Source: Bacteroidota bacterium (GTDB taxonomy: Bacteria; Bacteroidota; Ignavibacteria; Kryptoniales; JAKASW01). From it: a DNA stretch of 64,000 bases. Position 1 is the first letter of the stretch. Every line of letters starts with the position of its first letter. The translations under genes and the position numbers were made by a program. The notes under the pieces are model-generated. The model did no database searches. It was not told the DNA's origin and saw only the letters and a program-made list of their open reading frames with translations. Where the stretch lies: positions 1 through 64,000 of the forward strand of contig JAJZVO010000004.1 of assembly GCA_021845665.1 (NCBI GenBank). The letters run 5' to 3'. Below, piece by piece: positions 1-7,644 of this stretch.

Positions 1-573
1 ATGTGTCTTGCCGATACCGGTGTAAGGAGAAAGAATTGCCAGGAAGGACCGGGGGTGCTCGGCCCAGTTCTTCACGGCAGCGAAGAACTGCTTATTGCTC
101 GTTGTCAGCTGGTAGTTTTCAAACGAACGGTTTGAAAACTCTTCCGAGACGCCGGCAGCGATGAGGCTCTTATTAGCGTGCTCGTTCCTCCAGCTGAGCT
201 TGGCCTTCGCATATTCGACCTGGAAGTGCTTGAAGCACAGCTTCTCGTGTGTTGCGTTGTAAAGCGTCCACTCCTCGATCTCCGGGCTATGATCTGGCTC
301 GTCGGCAAGGATGCTGTTTCCGCAGACAGCGCACGGGGGCGCGGTGCGTATGCGTTCCTCGCGTTTGATCCGGATCCGTTCCATTGTGGCCGACAGGGCT
401 TCCGAAAAAGGACCCGGAAACTTGGGGACTGGGAGACCGGGAGACTGGGAGACGTTGGGACTGGCGGAGTTCATCGGGTCAGATTGCCGATTGTGATCCC
501 CGATTGAATCATTCGGGGATTCGGGAATGACATTCATGGAAGAATTCTTCGGAATGTCAGATAACGATTTCAC
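1..573 (-). CDS. DnaC/IstB-like replication ATPase (partial, runs off left edge)
   Basis: Reading the minus strand inward from the left edge gives an open frame of 191 codons whose last visible residues are a Walker A loop, SPYTGIGKTH, at about residues 182-191. This is the P-loop of DnaC-type helicase loaders; the rest of the ATPase lies outside the window. A CAVC pair at residues 81-84 and a later LCFKHF suggest a small zinc-binding N-terminal region, as in phage DnaC-like proteins. The GTG at 573 has an AAGG box nine bases upstream and overlaps the stop of the upstream initiator gene by 17 bases, which fits translational coupling; ATG 537 and ATG 384 are alternatives. The inferred role is loading the replicative helicase for the mobile element. 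An imperfect 8-bp tandem repeat at 423-462 lies in the N-terminal part. Confidence 0.75.
   Translation of the reverse strand, partial: MKSLSDIPKNSSMNVIPESPNDSIGDHNRQSDPMNSASPNVSQSPGLPVPKFPGPFSEALSATMERIRIKREERIRTAPPCAVCGNSILADEPDHSPEIEEWTLYNATHEKLCFKHFQVEYAKAKLSWRNEHANKSLIAAGVSEEFSNRSFENYQLTTSNKQFFAAVKNWAEHPRSFLAILSPYTGIGKTH
423..462. repeat. Imperfect 8-bp tandem repeat inside the DnaC-like gene
   Basis: Three near-identical units, GGGAGACC, GGGAGACT and GGGAGACG, lie head to tail at 431-454, flanked by decayed units at 423-430 and 455-462. The unit length is not a multiple of three, so gain or loss of one unit would shift the reading frame of the DnaC-like gene. It encodes a low-complexity Ser/Pro/Gln stretch between the start and the zinc-binding region. 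Confidence 0.75.
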
Positions 574-1375
574 AAGGATGAACCTTTCCGTTTGTAGTCT
601 TTGTTGGTTGTGATTTCATCTGCAGGAGAAGGGTCGTGTACTTCTCCCGCAGTTTCTGACCTGAAAGAATATTCGACCGCCAGAAGGAACTTGTTTGGGC
701 AAAGACGACGACCTGTCTTATTTCTTCCGGCGGCCGGTGGTCAAGCCTTAAGAGGCGATCTATCTGGAAAGCCCATCGCTGAAGGGAGGGTGCTTCAGCA
801 TCTGGGTTGCTTGCCAGAAAATTCTCGTCGTTTTTCCGGATCTCAGTAAGCAGAAGCTTCGACAGCTCATACTCGGTCGAATCAAAAGAGAAGACCTTTA
901 TTTTCTTCTTAACCTTCTTCTCATTCTTATTATTCTTGTTTGTAGACACGGGTGGGACAGATGTGGGACAAGGGTGGGACACGAGTGAGCCAGGAAGCGG
1001 GTCAGTCTGATTGGGATTGTCCTGGTATCGCGAGTAGTTGTTGACGGTTACGACGGTAAACCTCCGGGACACGGAGCGGGACAGAATTCCGAGTTTCTCG
1101 AGGAGTACAAGCTTCCTATGTGCACTCCTCGCGTTTACCCCGGTTTCTTTGGCAGCTTTACGCTGCCCGAATATGAACTGTCCTCTTTCGACTGTCAGCT
1201 CTCCTTCCTCCGACTGAGGAGAGAGAACTCTGCCGGGTTTGTGGTTAGCCTTTGCAAGACAGTAGAGGAACAGATGCAGCAGCTCGCTGTCCTGGAACAC
1301 GGGATGGAGAAGTATAGAGCGATGGATTTTCACCCAGCCTCCGCTGAAGAGTTCTTCCGGTTCAAGTGGCTTCAA
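557..1375 (-). CDS. Phage-type replication initiator / replisome organizer
   Basis: The product (272 aa from the TTG at 1375) starts with GGWVKIHRSILL at about residues 12-23, followed by a winged-helix segment with AKANHKP. This is the N-terminal domain seen in phage replisome organizers that bind an element's own origin. The C-terminal half is Lys/Glu-rich, like DnaD-type helicase-loading tails. The frame is open farther upstream to 1645, but that stretch overlaps the excisionase-like gene and reads as unstructured sequence. TTG 1375 is chosen because AAGGGAG lies nine bases before it and it overlaps the excisionase-like stop. Its downstream partner is the DnaC-like ATPase. A shortened relative occurs at 42224-42538 in the second island. 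Confidence 0.7.
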   Translation of the reverse strand: MKPLEPEELFSGGWVKIHRSILLHPVFQDSELLHLFLYCLAKANHKPGRVLSPQSEEGELTVERGQFIFGQRKAAKETGVNARSAHRKLVLLEKLGILSRSVSRRFTVVTVNNYSRYQDNPNQTDPLPGSLVSHPCPTSVPPVSTNKNNKNEKKVKKKIKVFSFDSTEYELSKLLLTEIRKNDENFLASNPDAEAPSLQRWAFQIDRLLRLDHRPPEEIRQVVVFAQTSSFWRSNILSGQKLREKYTTLLLQMKSQPTKTTNGKVHPCEIVI

Positions 1376-1649
1376 GACCTCTCGGTCTCCCTTGCTTGCG
1401 TTCCCGGGAAATGAGCTGATCGACTTCGCTTTTGACCCTTTCAGCGTCGACCGGCTCGACCTTTGATGTGTCCATCCAGCCGTCGATCTCCTCCCGCTTG
1501 AACACAAGCCGTCTCCCTTTACGATAAAACGGGATTGCCCCTCTGTACACAAGCTTCCTAAGCGTTTCGACAGCAAAGGTCGTGTAGTCAGCAGCCTGAT
1601 CAATGGATAACCAGGTGCGGGCTGAAAGGGCGTCAGTGGATTCAATCAT
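1362..1649 (-). CDS. Excisionase-like HTH DNA-binding protein
   Basis: A 95-residue protein with a MerR-like winged helix: WLSIDQAADYTTF then LRKLVYRGAIPFYRKGRRLVFKREEIDGWM at about residues 12-60. This is the HTH_17/excisionase fold used by element Xis proteins and small regulators. ATG 1649 is chosen over the in-frame 1679 start because GAGG lies six bases before it and it overlaps the upstream gene by eight bases. The C-terminal third is charged. It lies in the minus-strand operon between a Cro-like regulator and the replication initiator, so it could direct excision or activate early replication genes. Confidence 0.7.
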   Translation of the reverse strand: MIESTDALSARTWLSIDQAADYTTFAVETLRKLVYRGAIPFYRKGRRLVFKREEIDGWMDTSKVEPVDAERVKSEVDQLISRERKQGRPRGLEAT

Positions 1650-1923
1650 GGCCTGCCTCTTCCCCTGACAGCGTTTCATCGATATCGAAGATCTGCTCCA
1701 GCTGGCAGTTCAACGCTCTCCTGATGCGAAAGCCCTCGCTCAAGGTCGGCTCGGTTTCACCCTGGCAAAGCCTGAAGAATCGGTTGTAGTCTATTCGACA
1801 TCTTCGGGCAACCCACTTCATCATGATTCCATGTTCACAGAGGAAGGACCTCAGCTTTAGGCTAAATTCCGGGCGCCTTGGCAGGGCCGGAGCATCCCGT
1901 AAACTGATCTCGCTCTTGTTCAT
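1642..1923 (-). CDS. Cro-like HTH regulator of the integrative element
   Basis: A 93-residue protein whose centre (about residues 25-75) reads as a lambda-repressor-like helix-turn-helix: KWVARRCRIDYNRFFRL, then PTLSEGFRIRRALN and a short C-terminal helix. It is the first gene of the leftward operon and diverges from the repressor gene, the Cro position in temperate elements. The ATG at 1923 has AAAGGG five bases upstream. The likely operator at 1937-1954 overlaps the upstream region of this start, so its expression is probably controlled by the repressor, by itself, or by both. The family assignment is by pattern only. Confidence 0.6.
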   Translation of the reverse strand: MNKSEISLRDAPALPRRPEFSLKLRSFLCEHGIMMKWVARRCRIDYNRFFRLCQGETEPTLSEGFRIRRALNCQLEQIFDIDETLSGEEAGHD

Positions 1924-1936
1924 GTTAGCCCTTTAC

Positions 1937-1954
1937 TGCAATGTTTCTATTGCA
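1937..1954. promoter_or_regulatory. Candidate operator O1 (TGCAAT-N6-ATTGCA)
   Basis: A perfect 6-bp inverted repeat with a 6-bp spacer lies 14 bp upstream of the Cro-like gene, in the divergent region between it and the repressor. The same half-sites recur at 2000-2029. The symmetry and position are those of a phage-type repressor operator controlling leftward transcription. Confidence 0.65.
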
Positions 1955-1999
1955 TACCACAAATCAACGAGAGACAATTTATGAACAGAGTTCAGCCGA

Positions 2000-2029
2000 T
2001 GCAAGAAAATAATTGCAATTGTTCTTGCA
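2000..2029. promoter_or_regulatory. Candidate overlapping operators O2/O3
   Basis: Two overlapping inverted repeats share one half-site: TGCAAG-N6-ATTGCA (2000-2017, the same 18-bp layout as O1) and TGCAAT-N4-CTTGCA (2014-2029). TGCAAGAA and TTCTTGCA at the outer edges are exact inverses. A further TGCAAT half-site lies at 2055-2060. The cluster lies upstream of the strong ribosome-binding site at 2091-2098, so it probably controls the rightward repressor-immA-integrase transcript. Confidence 0.65.
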
Positions 2030-2103
2030 TTTTTGAGATTTGTTTTGTAGCCTGTGCAATACCGCAAGGATTATGCGGCATTTCGTTAAAAAAGGAGGCT
2101 AAT

Positions 2104-2571
2104 CTGAGCCGGGAACAATACGCCGGAGACGTAAAAAAGTTGGCTGCTTATCTGAAAGAGGTACGTACGAAGCTGGATTTTTCGACTAACTACGTCTCAG
2201 ATGAATCGAAGAGGAGATACCCCAGGAACAGGCAACGGCAGATATCTTTTGCCTACTTAGCCAGCATGGAGAGAGGAGAAGTGAAGGAGTTTTCCCCGCT
2301 GAAACTCAAGACATTGGCCGAAATCTACGGCCAAGACTACCTGTATTTGCTCTATCTTGCTGGTATTCTCCCTGAAAATGCGACTATAGACGCACCTATG
2401 ACCGAGCTTCAGAAGCTGGTTTACGACGAGCTTATCGAGAGCGGGCTGTTTGTGAATGCCGCCAGGTCAAAGACTATGGGTAAGATAGATCCGAAGACCA
2501 GGAACGCATTAAGGAAGGCTGTGCGAATAGCGGCAAAGACAGCGATCGAGACCATTTTGAACAGCGAATAA
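2104..2571 (+). CDS. Element repressor, XRE-like helix-turn-helix protein
   Basis: A 155-residue protein with an N-terminal lambda-repressor-like domain: DVKKLAAYLKEVR, then QISFAYLASMERGE and KLKTLAEIYGQDYLYLLYLAG at about residues 8-85. It is followed immediately by an ImmA-type peptidase, the usual repressor/anti-repressor pair of integrative elements. The start is unusual. The first in-frame ATG (1981) would place the operator repeats inside the coding region and add a Cys-rich stretch with no HTH character. AAAGGAGG at 2091-2098 lies five bases before a CTG at 2104 that opens the conserved part. The CTG start is an inference; ATG 1981 is the alternative. Confidence 0.65.
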   Translation: MSREQYAGDVKKLAAYLKEVRTKLDFSTNYVSDESKRRYPRNRQRQISFAYLASMERGEVKEFSPLKLKTLAEIYGQDYLYLLYLAGILPENATIDAPMTELQKLVYDELIESGLFVNAARSKTMGKIDPKTRNALRKAVRIAAKTAIETILNSE

Positions 2572-2600
2572 CAGGTAGATTTTACAATGGAGAGCGATCC

Positions 2601-3086
2601 ATGAGGGCTGTCGAACGGGCATTGAACGTGGTAAGGGAGAATTACCCCGGCTGCACAGTCGAGCAAATCTGCGAACGCGAAGGAATAGAGATTCGTAGGT
2701 GCGAAATGGGGGATGGCCAGAATGGCCTCTATGTTTCAGGGAGGAATTCACCGGTCATCTTCATCAAGGACACACTGAATCCGCAAGAGACACACGAGAC
2801 GCTCGCTCACGAAATCTGCCACCACTTCGACAAACCGCTGGACAGCATGCTTTCCAGGCGTGCCCTGAAGGACCCATTCCTGAGCTACTGTGGCCGAAGG
2901 GATGATTCGGAGGCGGAGATGTTCGCGGCGCTTTTCCTCTGCCCTGACGTCTCCGACTGCGAAGTGTACCATGATATAATGCGGAAATATAACTGCAGCA
3001 AGGACCTTGCGAAGCTCCGGATGAAGATAGAACAGGCAAGAATCTATGGAGGGCTTGATCATGGCTTTCTTGAGGAAGAAAGGTAA
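2601..3086 (+). CDS. ImmA/IrrE-type metallopeptidase
   Basis: A 161-residue protein with the zinc-peptidase motif HEICHH at residues 70-75 and a downstream helix SEAEMFAALFLCP (E104/E106) that supplies the third ligand in this family. ImmA of ICEBs1 cleaves the element repressor ImmR when induced; here the preceding gene (ending 2571) encodes the likely target. The ATG follows GGAGAG by seven bases. The coding end overlaps the integrase start by 26 bases, so the three genes form one rightward transcript. The expected role is to destroy the repressor in response to a host or cell signal and start excision. Confidence 0.85.
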   Translation: MRAVERALNVVRENYPGCTVEQICEREGIEIRRCEMGDGQNGLYVSGRNSPVIFIKDTLNPQETHETLAHEICHHFDKPLDSMLSRRALKDPFLSYCGRRDDSEAEMFAALFLCPDVSDCEVYHDIMRKYNCSKDLAKLRMKIEQARIYGGLDHGFLEEER

Positions 3087-4092
3087 GAATTATTACACGG
3101 TCTTTAAGTATCGGGGACAGAGGTATGAGATTAGCTGCAGGACCAGCCAGCGTGCCGTCGCTGAGTCTGTCCGGCGGGAGATAGAAACTCAGGTTGCGAG
3201 CAAGACATTCAAGATCAAAGACCTTCGTCAGGGGAAAACAAAGCCGCTGTTTGATTACGTCGAGGAATATCTAACCTACTCTCAGTCAAGCAAGGCCAGG
3301 AAAACGTACGAGCTGGACAAGATGTCTTTGGAGCGATTGAAAAAGGCCATCGGAAACGTCCCTGTTGATGCGATAACGACTCAGCAATTGGACAAGTTCA
3401 AATCCGAACTTTCGAAGACGTATTCTGTGACGTCCGTGAATATGATTGTGCGATCATTGAGGGCCGCATTTCAAAAGGCTGTCGTGTGGAGATATATCCA
3501 AGAAAATCCGATGAGGTCAGTCGAGTATATTCGTGTGCCTGAAGAAGAGGGGCCATTCTTGACAACCGAAGATGTTGACAGGCTTCGCAGCCAAACAACT
3601 CCCGGATTATACCGAGATTTTATTGAAACTGCCCTTTACACTGGGATGCGCGTCGGAGAGATCTGCAACCTGAAGTGGGATGACATTGACTTTATTCAGA
3701 TGAAGTTGAGGGTGAGAAACACTGAGACTTTTACAACTAAGTCGAAGAAGGAACGGACTATTCCTTTGCATCCAAAGTTGTCGGAGATCTTGGTGTCTCG
3801 TGGTCAGACGGATCATGTTCCGTATGTTTTTGTCCGCCCGGACGGAAAGCTTGTTTATCCTGGAACCGCCAATAAGAAATTTCGCAAGTACTGCAAGAAG
3901 GCCGGGCTCGACGAGCGATTTCACTTCCACACCCTCCGGCACACTTTTGCTTCGCATCTCGCCATGAAAGGCGTAAGTCTATACTTCATTCAGAAGATCC
4001 TTGGTCACCAATCGATACAGACGACAACCAGAATCTACGCGCACCTCCAGCCGGAGCCGCTTGCTCAAGCGATCAAGGTTCTGGAGTATTAG
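3061..4092 (+). CDS. Tyrosine recombinase / integrase
   Basis: A 343-residue integrase with an N-terminal AP2-like arm-binding part, a SAM-like core-binding domain (about 60-150) and the catalytic domain. Active-site residues are visible: R197 in TGMRVGE, a Lys in TKSKKER near 228, H290-x2-R293 in HTLRHTF, H316 in LGHQS and Tyr326 in RIYAHL. ATG 3061 is preferred because GGAGGG lies seven bases before it; the in-frame ATG at 3046 is part of that box. It ends 139 bp from the 3' end of tRNA-Lys, so it probably integrates there. The stretch NTETFTTKSKKER is shared with the second integrase (37717-38745). Confidence 0.92.
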   Translation: MAFLRKKGKNYYTVFKYRGQRYEISCRTSQRAVAESVRREIETQVASKTFKIKDLRQGKTKPLFDYVEEYLTYSQSSKARKTYELDKMSLERLKKAIGNVPVDAITTQQLDKFKSELSKTYSVTSVNMIVRSLRAAFQKAVVWRYIQENPMRSVEYIRVPEEEGPFLTTEDVDRLRSQTTPGLYRDFIETALYTGMRVGEICNLKWDDIDFIQMKLRVRNTETFTTKSKKERTIPLHPKLSEILVSRGQTDHVPYVFVRPDGKLVYPGTANKKFRKYCKKAGLDERFHFHTLRHTFASHLAMKGVSLYFIQKILGHQSIQTTTRIYAHLQPEPLAQAIKVLEY

Positions 4093-4194
4093 GTGCAGCT
4101 ACGACTTCTACATCTGAAAAAAGTCGTGCAACGGTGTGGGGTATATGTGGAAGATGGCTGTTATTTAGATGTTGTCTAATTGGGAGAAACAAAC

Positions 4195-4225
4195 AATCCC
4201 GCAACACGATTCGTATTGCGGGATT
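4195..4225. terminator. Bidirectional hairpin terminator between integrase and tRNA-Lys
   Basis: AATCCCGCAA (4195-4204) and TTGCGGGATT (4216-4225) form a perfect 10-bp stem with an 11-base loop. T-rich bases follow on both strands, so it can end the integrase transcript from the left and the tRNA-Lys transcript from the right. Confidence 0.8.
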
Positions 4226-4231
4226 TTGGTG

Positions 4232-4303
4232 TGAGGCCGGTTGGGATCGAACCAACGACCCTCTGCTTAAAAGGCAGATGCTCTACCACTGAGCTACGGC
4301 CCC
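4232..4303 (-). tRNA. tRNA-Lys (TTT)
   Basis: The minus strand reads a full cloverleaf: acceptor GGGGCCG pairing with CGGCCTC (one G-U pair), D arm AGCTC...GAGC, anticodon stem TCTGC/GCAGA with loop CTTTTAA (anticodon TTT), and T arm with GGTTCGATCC. CCA is not encoded. The 3' end faces the integrase, so this is the probable attachment site of the left element. The matching far att copy is outside the window. Confidence 0.95.
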
Positions 4304-4736
4304 ACTAAATTCTGTGGGATAGAGTATAATTTACGCATCCTCGGCATCGCCTGCAAGGGTAGTTCGATTGCGATTAACATCACGACCACCCACCAGGCCT
4401 TGGCCATCCGGGCCAGCCAAATTGGGACTCACCTGTAAGGGTCCATACTTATTTGCGTCATCATCATCAATGTGAGTCGCAATTGCGTGCAGCAAGAGAC
4501 TACTTAGAAAGGTCCCCACCGGGACTATGCTGTTTTTTCTTACACAAGCCCCGCCTCCGACTTTCATGCCAATAGATAGCACATAGATTTAACGAAGGTA
4601 AACGATCCCGCATAATGATCAATGAACTAATCCCTGCCGATCCGCCTCGCCTGTACTAGCCCTGTTCCATCCCTTATCTTGTTTACATTCTCGGTTTAAT
4701 TAATTAAACTCCCAGATAAATCAGGAGGCGCTGTAG
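4304..4736. other. Intergenic region upstream of cstA
   Basis: No convincing gene. A minus-strand frame of 78 codons (4331-4567) has no clear ribosome-binding site and no recognised motif; it is left out. The last 50 bp before cstA are AT-rich and carry the perfect palindrome described at 4694-4709. Confidence 0.5.
4694..4709. promoter_or_regulatory. 16-bp perfect palindrome upstream of cstA
   Basis: GTTTAATTAATTAAAC is a perfect palindrome ending 27 bp before the cstA start and 12 bp before its AGGAGG box. Its position in the promoter/leader suggests a dimeric regulator site; the protein is unknown. Confidence 0.5.
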
Positions 4737-6572
4737 ATGAATGCGATGCCGCTCATTCTTCTTACCCTTGCCATGTTCGCGATAGTGTACAAGTTCTACT
4801 ACAGCTTCATCGCCGCAAAGGTGGCGGTCCTCGACGATTTGCGTGAGACGCCCGCACACAGGCTCTGCGACGGGCACAACTACTATCCGATGAGCAAGTG
4901 GGTACTTTTCGGACATCACTTCGCCGCGATAGCTGGAGCGGGTCCGCTCGTCGGACCGGTCCTCGCCGCGCAATTCGGATTCCTTCCCGGATTCCTCTGG
5001 CTCCTCCTCGGCGTGGTGATCGCCGGTGCAGTCCAGGACTTCATCATATTCGCCGCATCCGTGCGCCATGACGGCAAGTCGCTCGCCGAGATCGCAAGGA
5101 CGGAGATCAGCCCGCTCAGCGGGGCCGTCGCCTCGGTTGCGATACTCGTGATCATCGTGGTTGCCCTCGCAGGACTCGGCATCGTGGTCGTCAACGCACT
5201 TGCCGAAAGCTCCTGGGGAACATTCGCAATCGGCATGACGATCCCCATCGCATTCTTCATGGGAATGTGGATGTTCAAGTTCAGGAAAGGAAAAACCGCC
5301 GAGGCAACGGTCATGGGAATAGTCCTGCTCACGCTCGCCGTCGTTTTCGGAAAATACGTGCCCGAATCGCCGCTCGCGGCTTATTTCACATTCAATCATG
5401 GCACACTCACGGTACTTCTGGCTATTTACGGCTTCTTCGCGTCAGTGCTCCCCGTCTGGCTGCTCCTATCGCCGCGGGATTACCTCAGCTCTTTCATGAA
5501 ATTAGGCGTCGTCGCGTTTCTCGCACTCGGCATAATAATCGTCGCGCCCGAGCTCAAGATGCCCGCTTTCACAATGTACACTCACGGCGGCGGACCGATA
5601 ATACCCGGCAAGGTCTTCCCCTACCTTTTCATCACAATCGCGTGCGGCGCGATATCCGGATTCCATGCCCTCGTAAGTTCCGGCACTTCTCCGAAGATGG
5701 TGTCGAAGGAGTCGCACATACGGACAATAGGCTTCGCCGCGATGCTCGCGGAAGGGTTTGTGGGAATACTGGCGTTGATCGCCGCTGCGAGCCTCTACCC
5801 GCACGATTACTTCGCGATAAACGTACCGGTGCAGAAATTCGCCGAGATGGCGGGACAGCTTAAGGTAATGGGCTTCACGGCCTCCAATCTAGCCGGGCTT
5901 TCAAAGGAAGTAGGCGAGCAGCTCGCAGGCAGAACAGGCGGCGCAGTTTCATTGGCAGTCGGGATGGCGCAAATTTTCTCCTCTATTCCGGGCCTCCGAG
6001 GCCTGATGGCGTACTGGTACCACTTCGCGATAATGTTCGAGGCCCTCTTCATTCTTACGACGATAGATGCCGGGACAAGGATCGGAAGGTTTGTCCTCCA
6101 GGAAGCACTCGGAAAAGTTTATAAACCGTTCGCCGAGACAAAATGGATGCCGGGAACGATTCTGACGAGCGCGGTCGTGGTATTCGCGTGGGCTTACTTC
6201 ATTTATACCGGAAGCATTTCCACGATCTGGCCGATGTTCGGCGCGGCGAACCAGCTTCTCGCCACAATAGCGTTGGGGATAGGCACCACTTACATAATCA
6301 ACCGCGGCAGGGCGAAATATGCATGGGTGACGCTCGTCCCGATGATCTTCGTCGGGGCCACTACTCTCACTGCCGGTTGGATGAACATGACTAACATTTA
6401 TTTCCCGATGACGTCGCAGCCGGGGATGGAAGTGTCGGGATACCTGAACCTGATTCTGACCGGGATCATAATGGCGAGCGCCGTGATAATCATCATGGAC
6501 GCAGTGCCGAAGTGGTACAGCACGGTCAAGGGAACGAGGCGGGTATTTGTGGAGGAAGGCGTTTCAAAGTGA
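4737..6572 (+). CDS. cstA: Carbon starvation protein CstA, peptide/pyruvate transporter
   Basis: A 611-residue polytopic inner-membrane protein with many hydrophobic segments. It has the conserved CstA features near the N-terminus: [33 protein letters not shown] read in pieces over residues 40-75, then AGAVQDF. In Escherichia coli, CstA and its paralogue import peptides or pyruvate during carbon starvation. The length suits the shorter, cstA-like form. AGGAGG lies eight bases before the ATG. It appears monocistronic, with a 16-bp palindrome in its upstream region; about 200 bp separates it from mlaE. Confidence 0.93.
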   Translation: MNAMPLILLTLAMFAIVYKFYYSFIAAKVAVLDDLRETPAHRLCDGHNYYPMSKWVLFGHHFAAIAGAGPLVGPVLAAQFGFLPGFLWLLLGVVIAGAVQDFIIFAASVRHDGKSLAEIARTEISPLSGAVASVAILVIIVVALAGLGIVVVNALAESSWGTFAIGMTIPIAFFMGMWMFKFRKGKTAEATVMGIVLLTLAVVFGKYVPESPLAAYFTFNHGTLTVLLAIYGFFASVLPVWLLLSPRDYLSSFMKLGVVAFLALGIIIVAPELKMPAFTMYTHGGGPIIPGKVFPYLFITIACGAISGFHALVSSGTSPKMVSKESHIRTIGFAAMLAEGFVGILALIAAASLYPHDYFAINVPVQKFAEMAGQLKVMGFTASNLAGLSKEVGEQLAGRTGGAVSLAVGMAQIFSSIPGLRGLMAYWYHFAIMFEALFILTTIDAGTRIGRFVLQEALGKVYKPFAETKWMPGTILTSAVVVFAWAYFIYTGSISTIWPMFGAANQLLATIALGIGTTYIINRGRAKYAWVTLVPMIFVGATTLTAGWMNMTNIYFPMTSQPGMEVSGYLNLILTGIIMASAVIIIMDAVPKWYSTVKGTRRVFVEEGVSK

Positions 6573-6778
6573 GTATGGTGCGGGAAAGCGGAGGAAGACA
6601 AAGAGAAGAGGGGACAAGAAGGATGGGAGAACGAAATCTTTCTGATTTCATTTTCTGGCTTTTGTGGTTGAAGGGTCGAGCAACCTTGGGCAGGGACCCG
6701 AAAAGATGGAACTATAGCATTCTTACAATACATTCGAGCCGGTGCATCAGGCCAAAAGTATGACTAAATTGGACTGAC

Positions 6779-7528
6779 ATGAAGAAATTCTTCATACATG
6801 TATATGATCTGACCGCTTTCTCTCTCAGATTCTTTAAGGAAGCCGTTCTCCCTCCCTATGAATTCGGCGAATTCGCAGGTCACCTGGAAAACTTCGGCTC
6901 GCGCTCATTCCCGCTCGTCAGCGTGATCGGGCTTCTCATGGGACTCATTCTCGCCCTGCAAACAAAGCCGACTCTTGCCCGCTTCGGTGCGGAATCTTTT
7001 CTACCGGCGATGGTCGCAATCTCAGTAGTCCGGGAGCTCGGCCCGGTAATCACCGCGCTCGTCGTGGCGGGCCGTGTCTCGAGCGGCATCGGCGCCGAAA
7101 TCGGCTCGATGAAGGTCACAGAACAGGTGGACGCGCTCGAAGTGTCGTCCGTCGATCCATACCGCTTCCTCGTGGTTCCACGCGTCCTCGCAGGCATAAT
7201 AGCTCTGCCGCTGCTTACCGCCTACGCCGACTTTCTCGGCATCATCGGCGCGTTTCTTGTTATGTTCGTGTCGGGCGGAATGGGATGGCAGCTTTTCATA
7301 ACTTCGACAATCCGCTCCCTTTCGATAGCCGACGTTATTCCCGGCATCGGAAAGACTTTTTTCTTCGGATATATCATAGCTATCGTCGGGTCTTACTTCG
7401 GCTTCAAGGCGTCGGGCGGAACGGAAGGAGTCGGCAAGGCAGCCACATCGGCGGTCGTCTTTGCATCCTTTCTGATACTGATAACGGATTTTGTTCTCGT
7501 GAAGCTAGGAATATTGCTCTTCGAATAG
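6779..7528 (+). CDS. mlaE: Mla-type ABC transporter permease (MlaE)
   Basis: A 249-residue multi-span membrane protein of the MlaE/Ttg2B permease family. Visible family blocks are VVRELGPVITALVVAGR and IGAEIGSMKVTEQVDALE (about residues 80-125) and PRVLAGIIALPLL. It forms the membrane channel of a phospholipid transporter linking the inner and outer membranes. It is the first of three collinear genes encoding permease, ATPase and MCE substrate-binding subunit, the minimal Mla/MCE importer or exporter. No mlaB or mlaC gene is next to them, as is common outside Proteobacteria. Confidence 0.93.
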   Translation: MKKFFIHVYDLTAFSLRFFKEAVLPPYEFGEFAGHLENFGSRSFPLVSVIGLLMGLILALQTKPTLARFGAESFLPAMVAISVVRELGPVITALVVAGRVSSGIGAEIGSMKVTEQVDALEVSSVDPYRFLVVPRVLAGIIALPLLTAYADFLGIIGAFLVMFVSGGMGWQLFITSTIRSLSIADVIPGIGKTFFFGYIIAIVGSYFGFKASGGTEGVGKAATSAVVFASFLILITDFVLVKLGILLFE

Positions 7529-7644
7529 GAGGTACAGAACAGCAAAGTGACAGTGTAACAGAGTGACAGGGACTATGAAAGATCAGGGACTGACCGGCTC
7601 CAATTGCCTTCCAGTTCCGACAGGTTACGGCATCATACATCGGG

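Noticed and set aside
1376-1645. N-terminal extension of the initiator frame up to 1645
   Set aside because: It overlaps the excisionase-like gene in another frame, reads as low-complexity basic sequence, and the TTG at 1375 has a good ribosome-binding site.
1981-2103. ATG 1981 as start of the repressor
   Set aside because: It would put the operator repeats inside the gene and add a Cys-rich segment without HTH character; AAAGGAGG at 2091-2098 supports a later start.
4331-4582. 83-codon minus-strand frame after tRNA-Lys
   Set aside because: No ribosome-binding site and no recognised motif.
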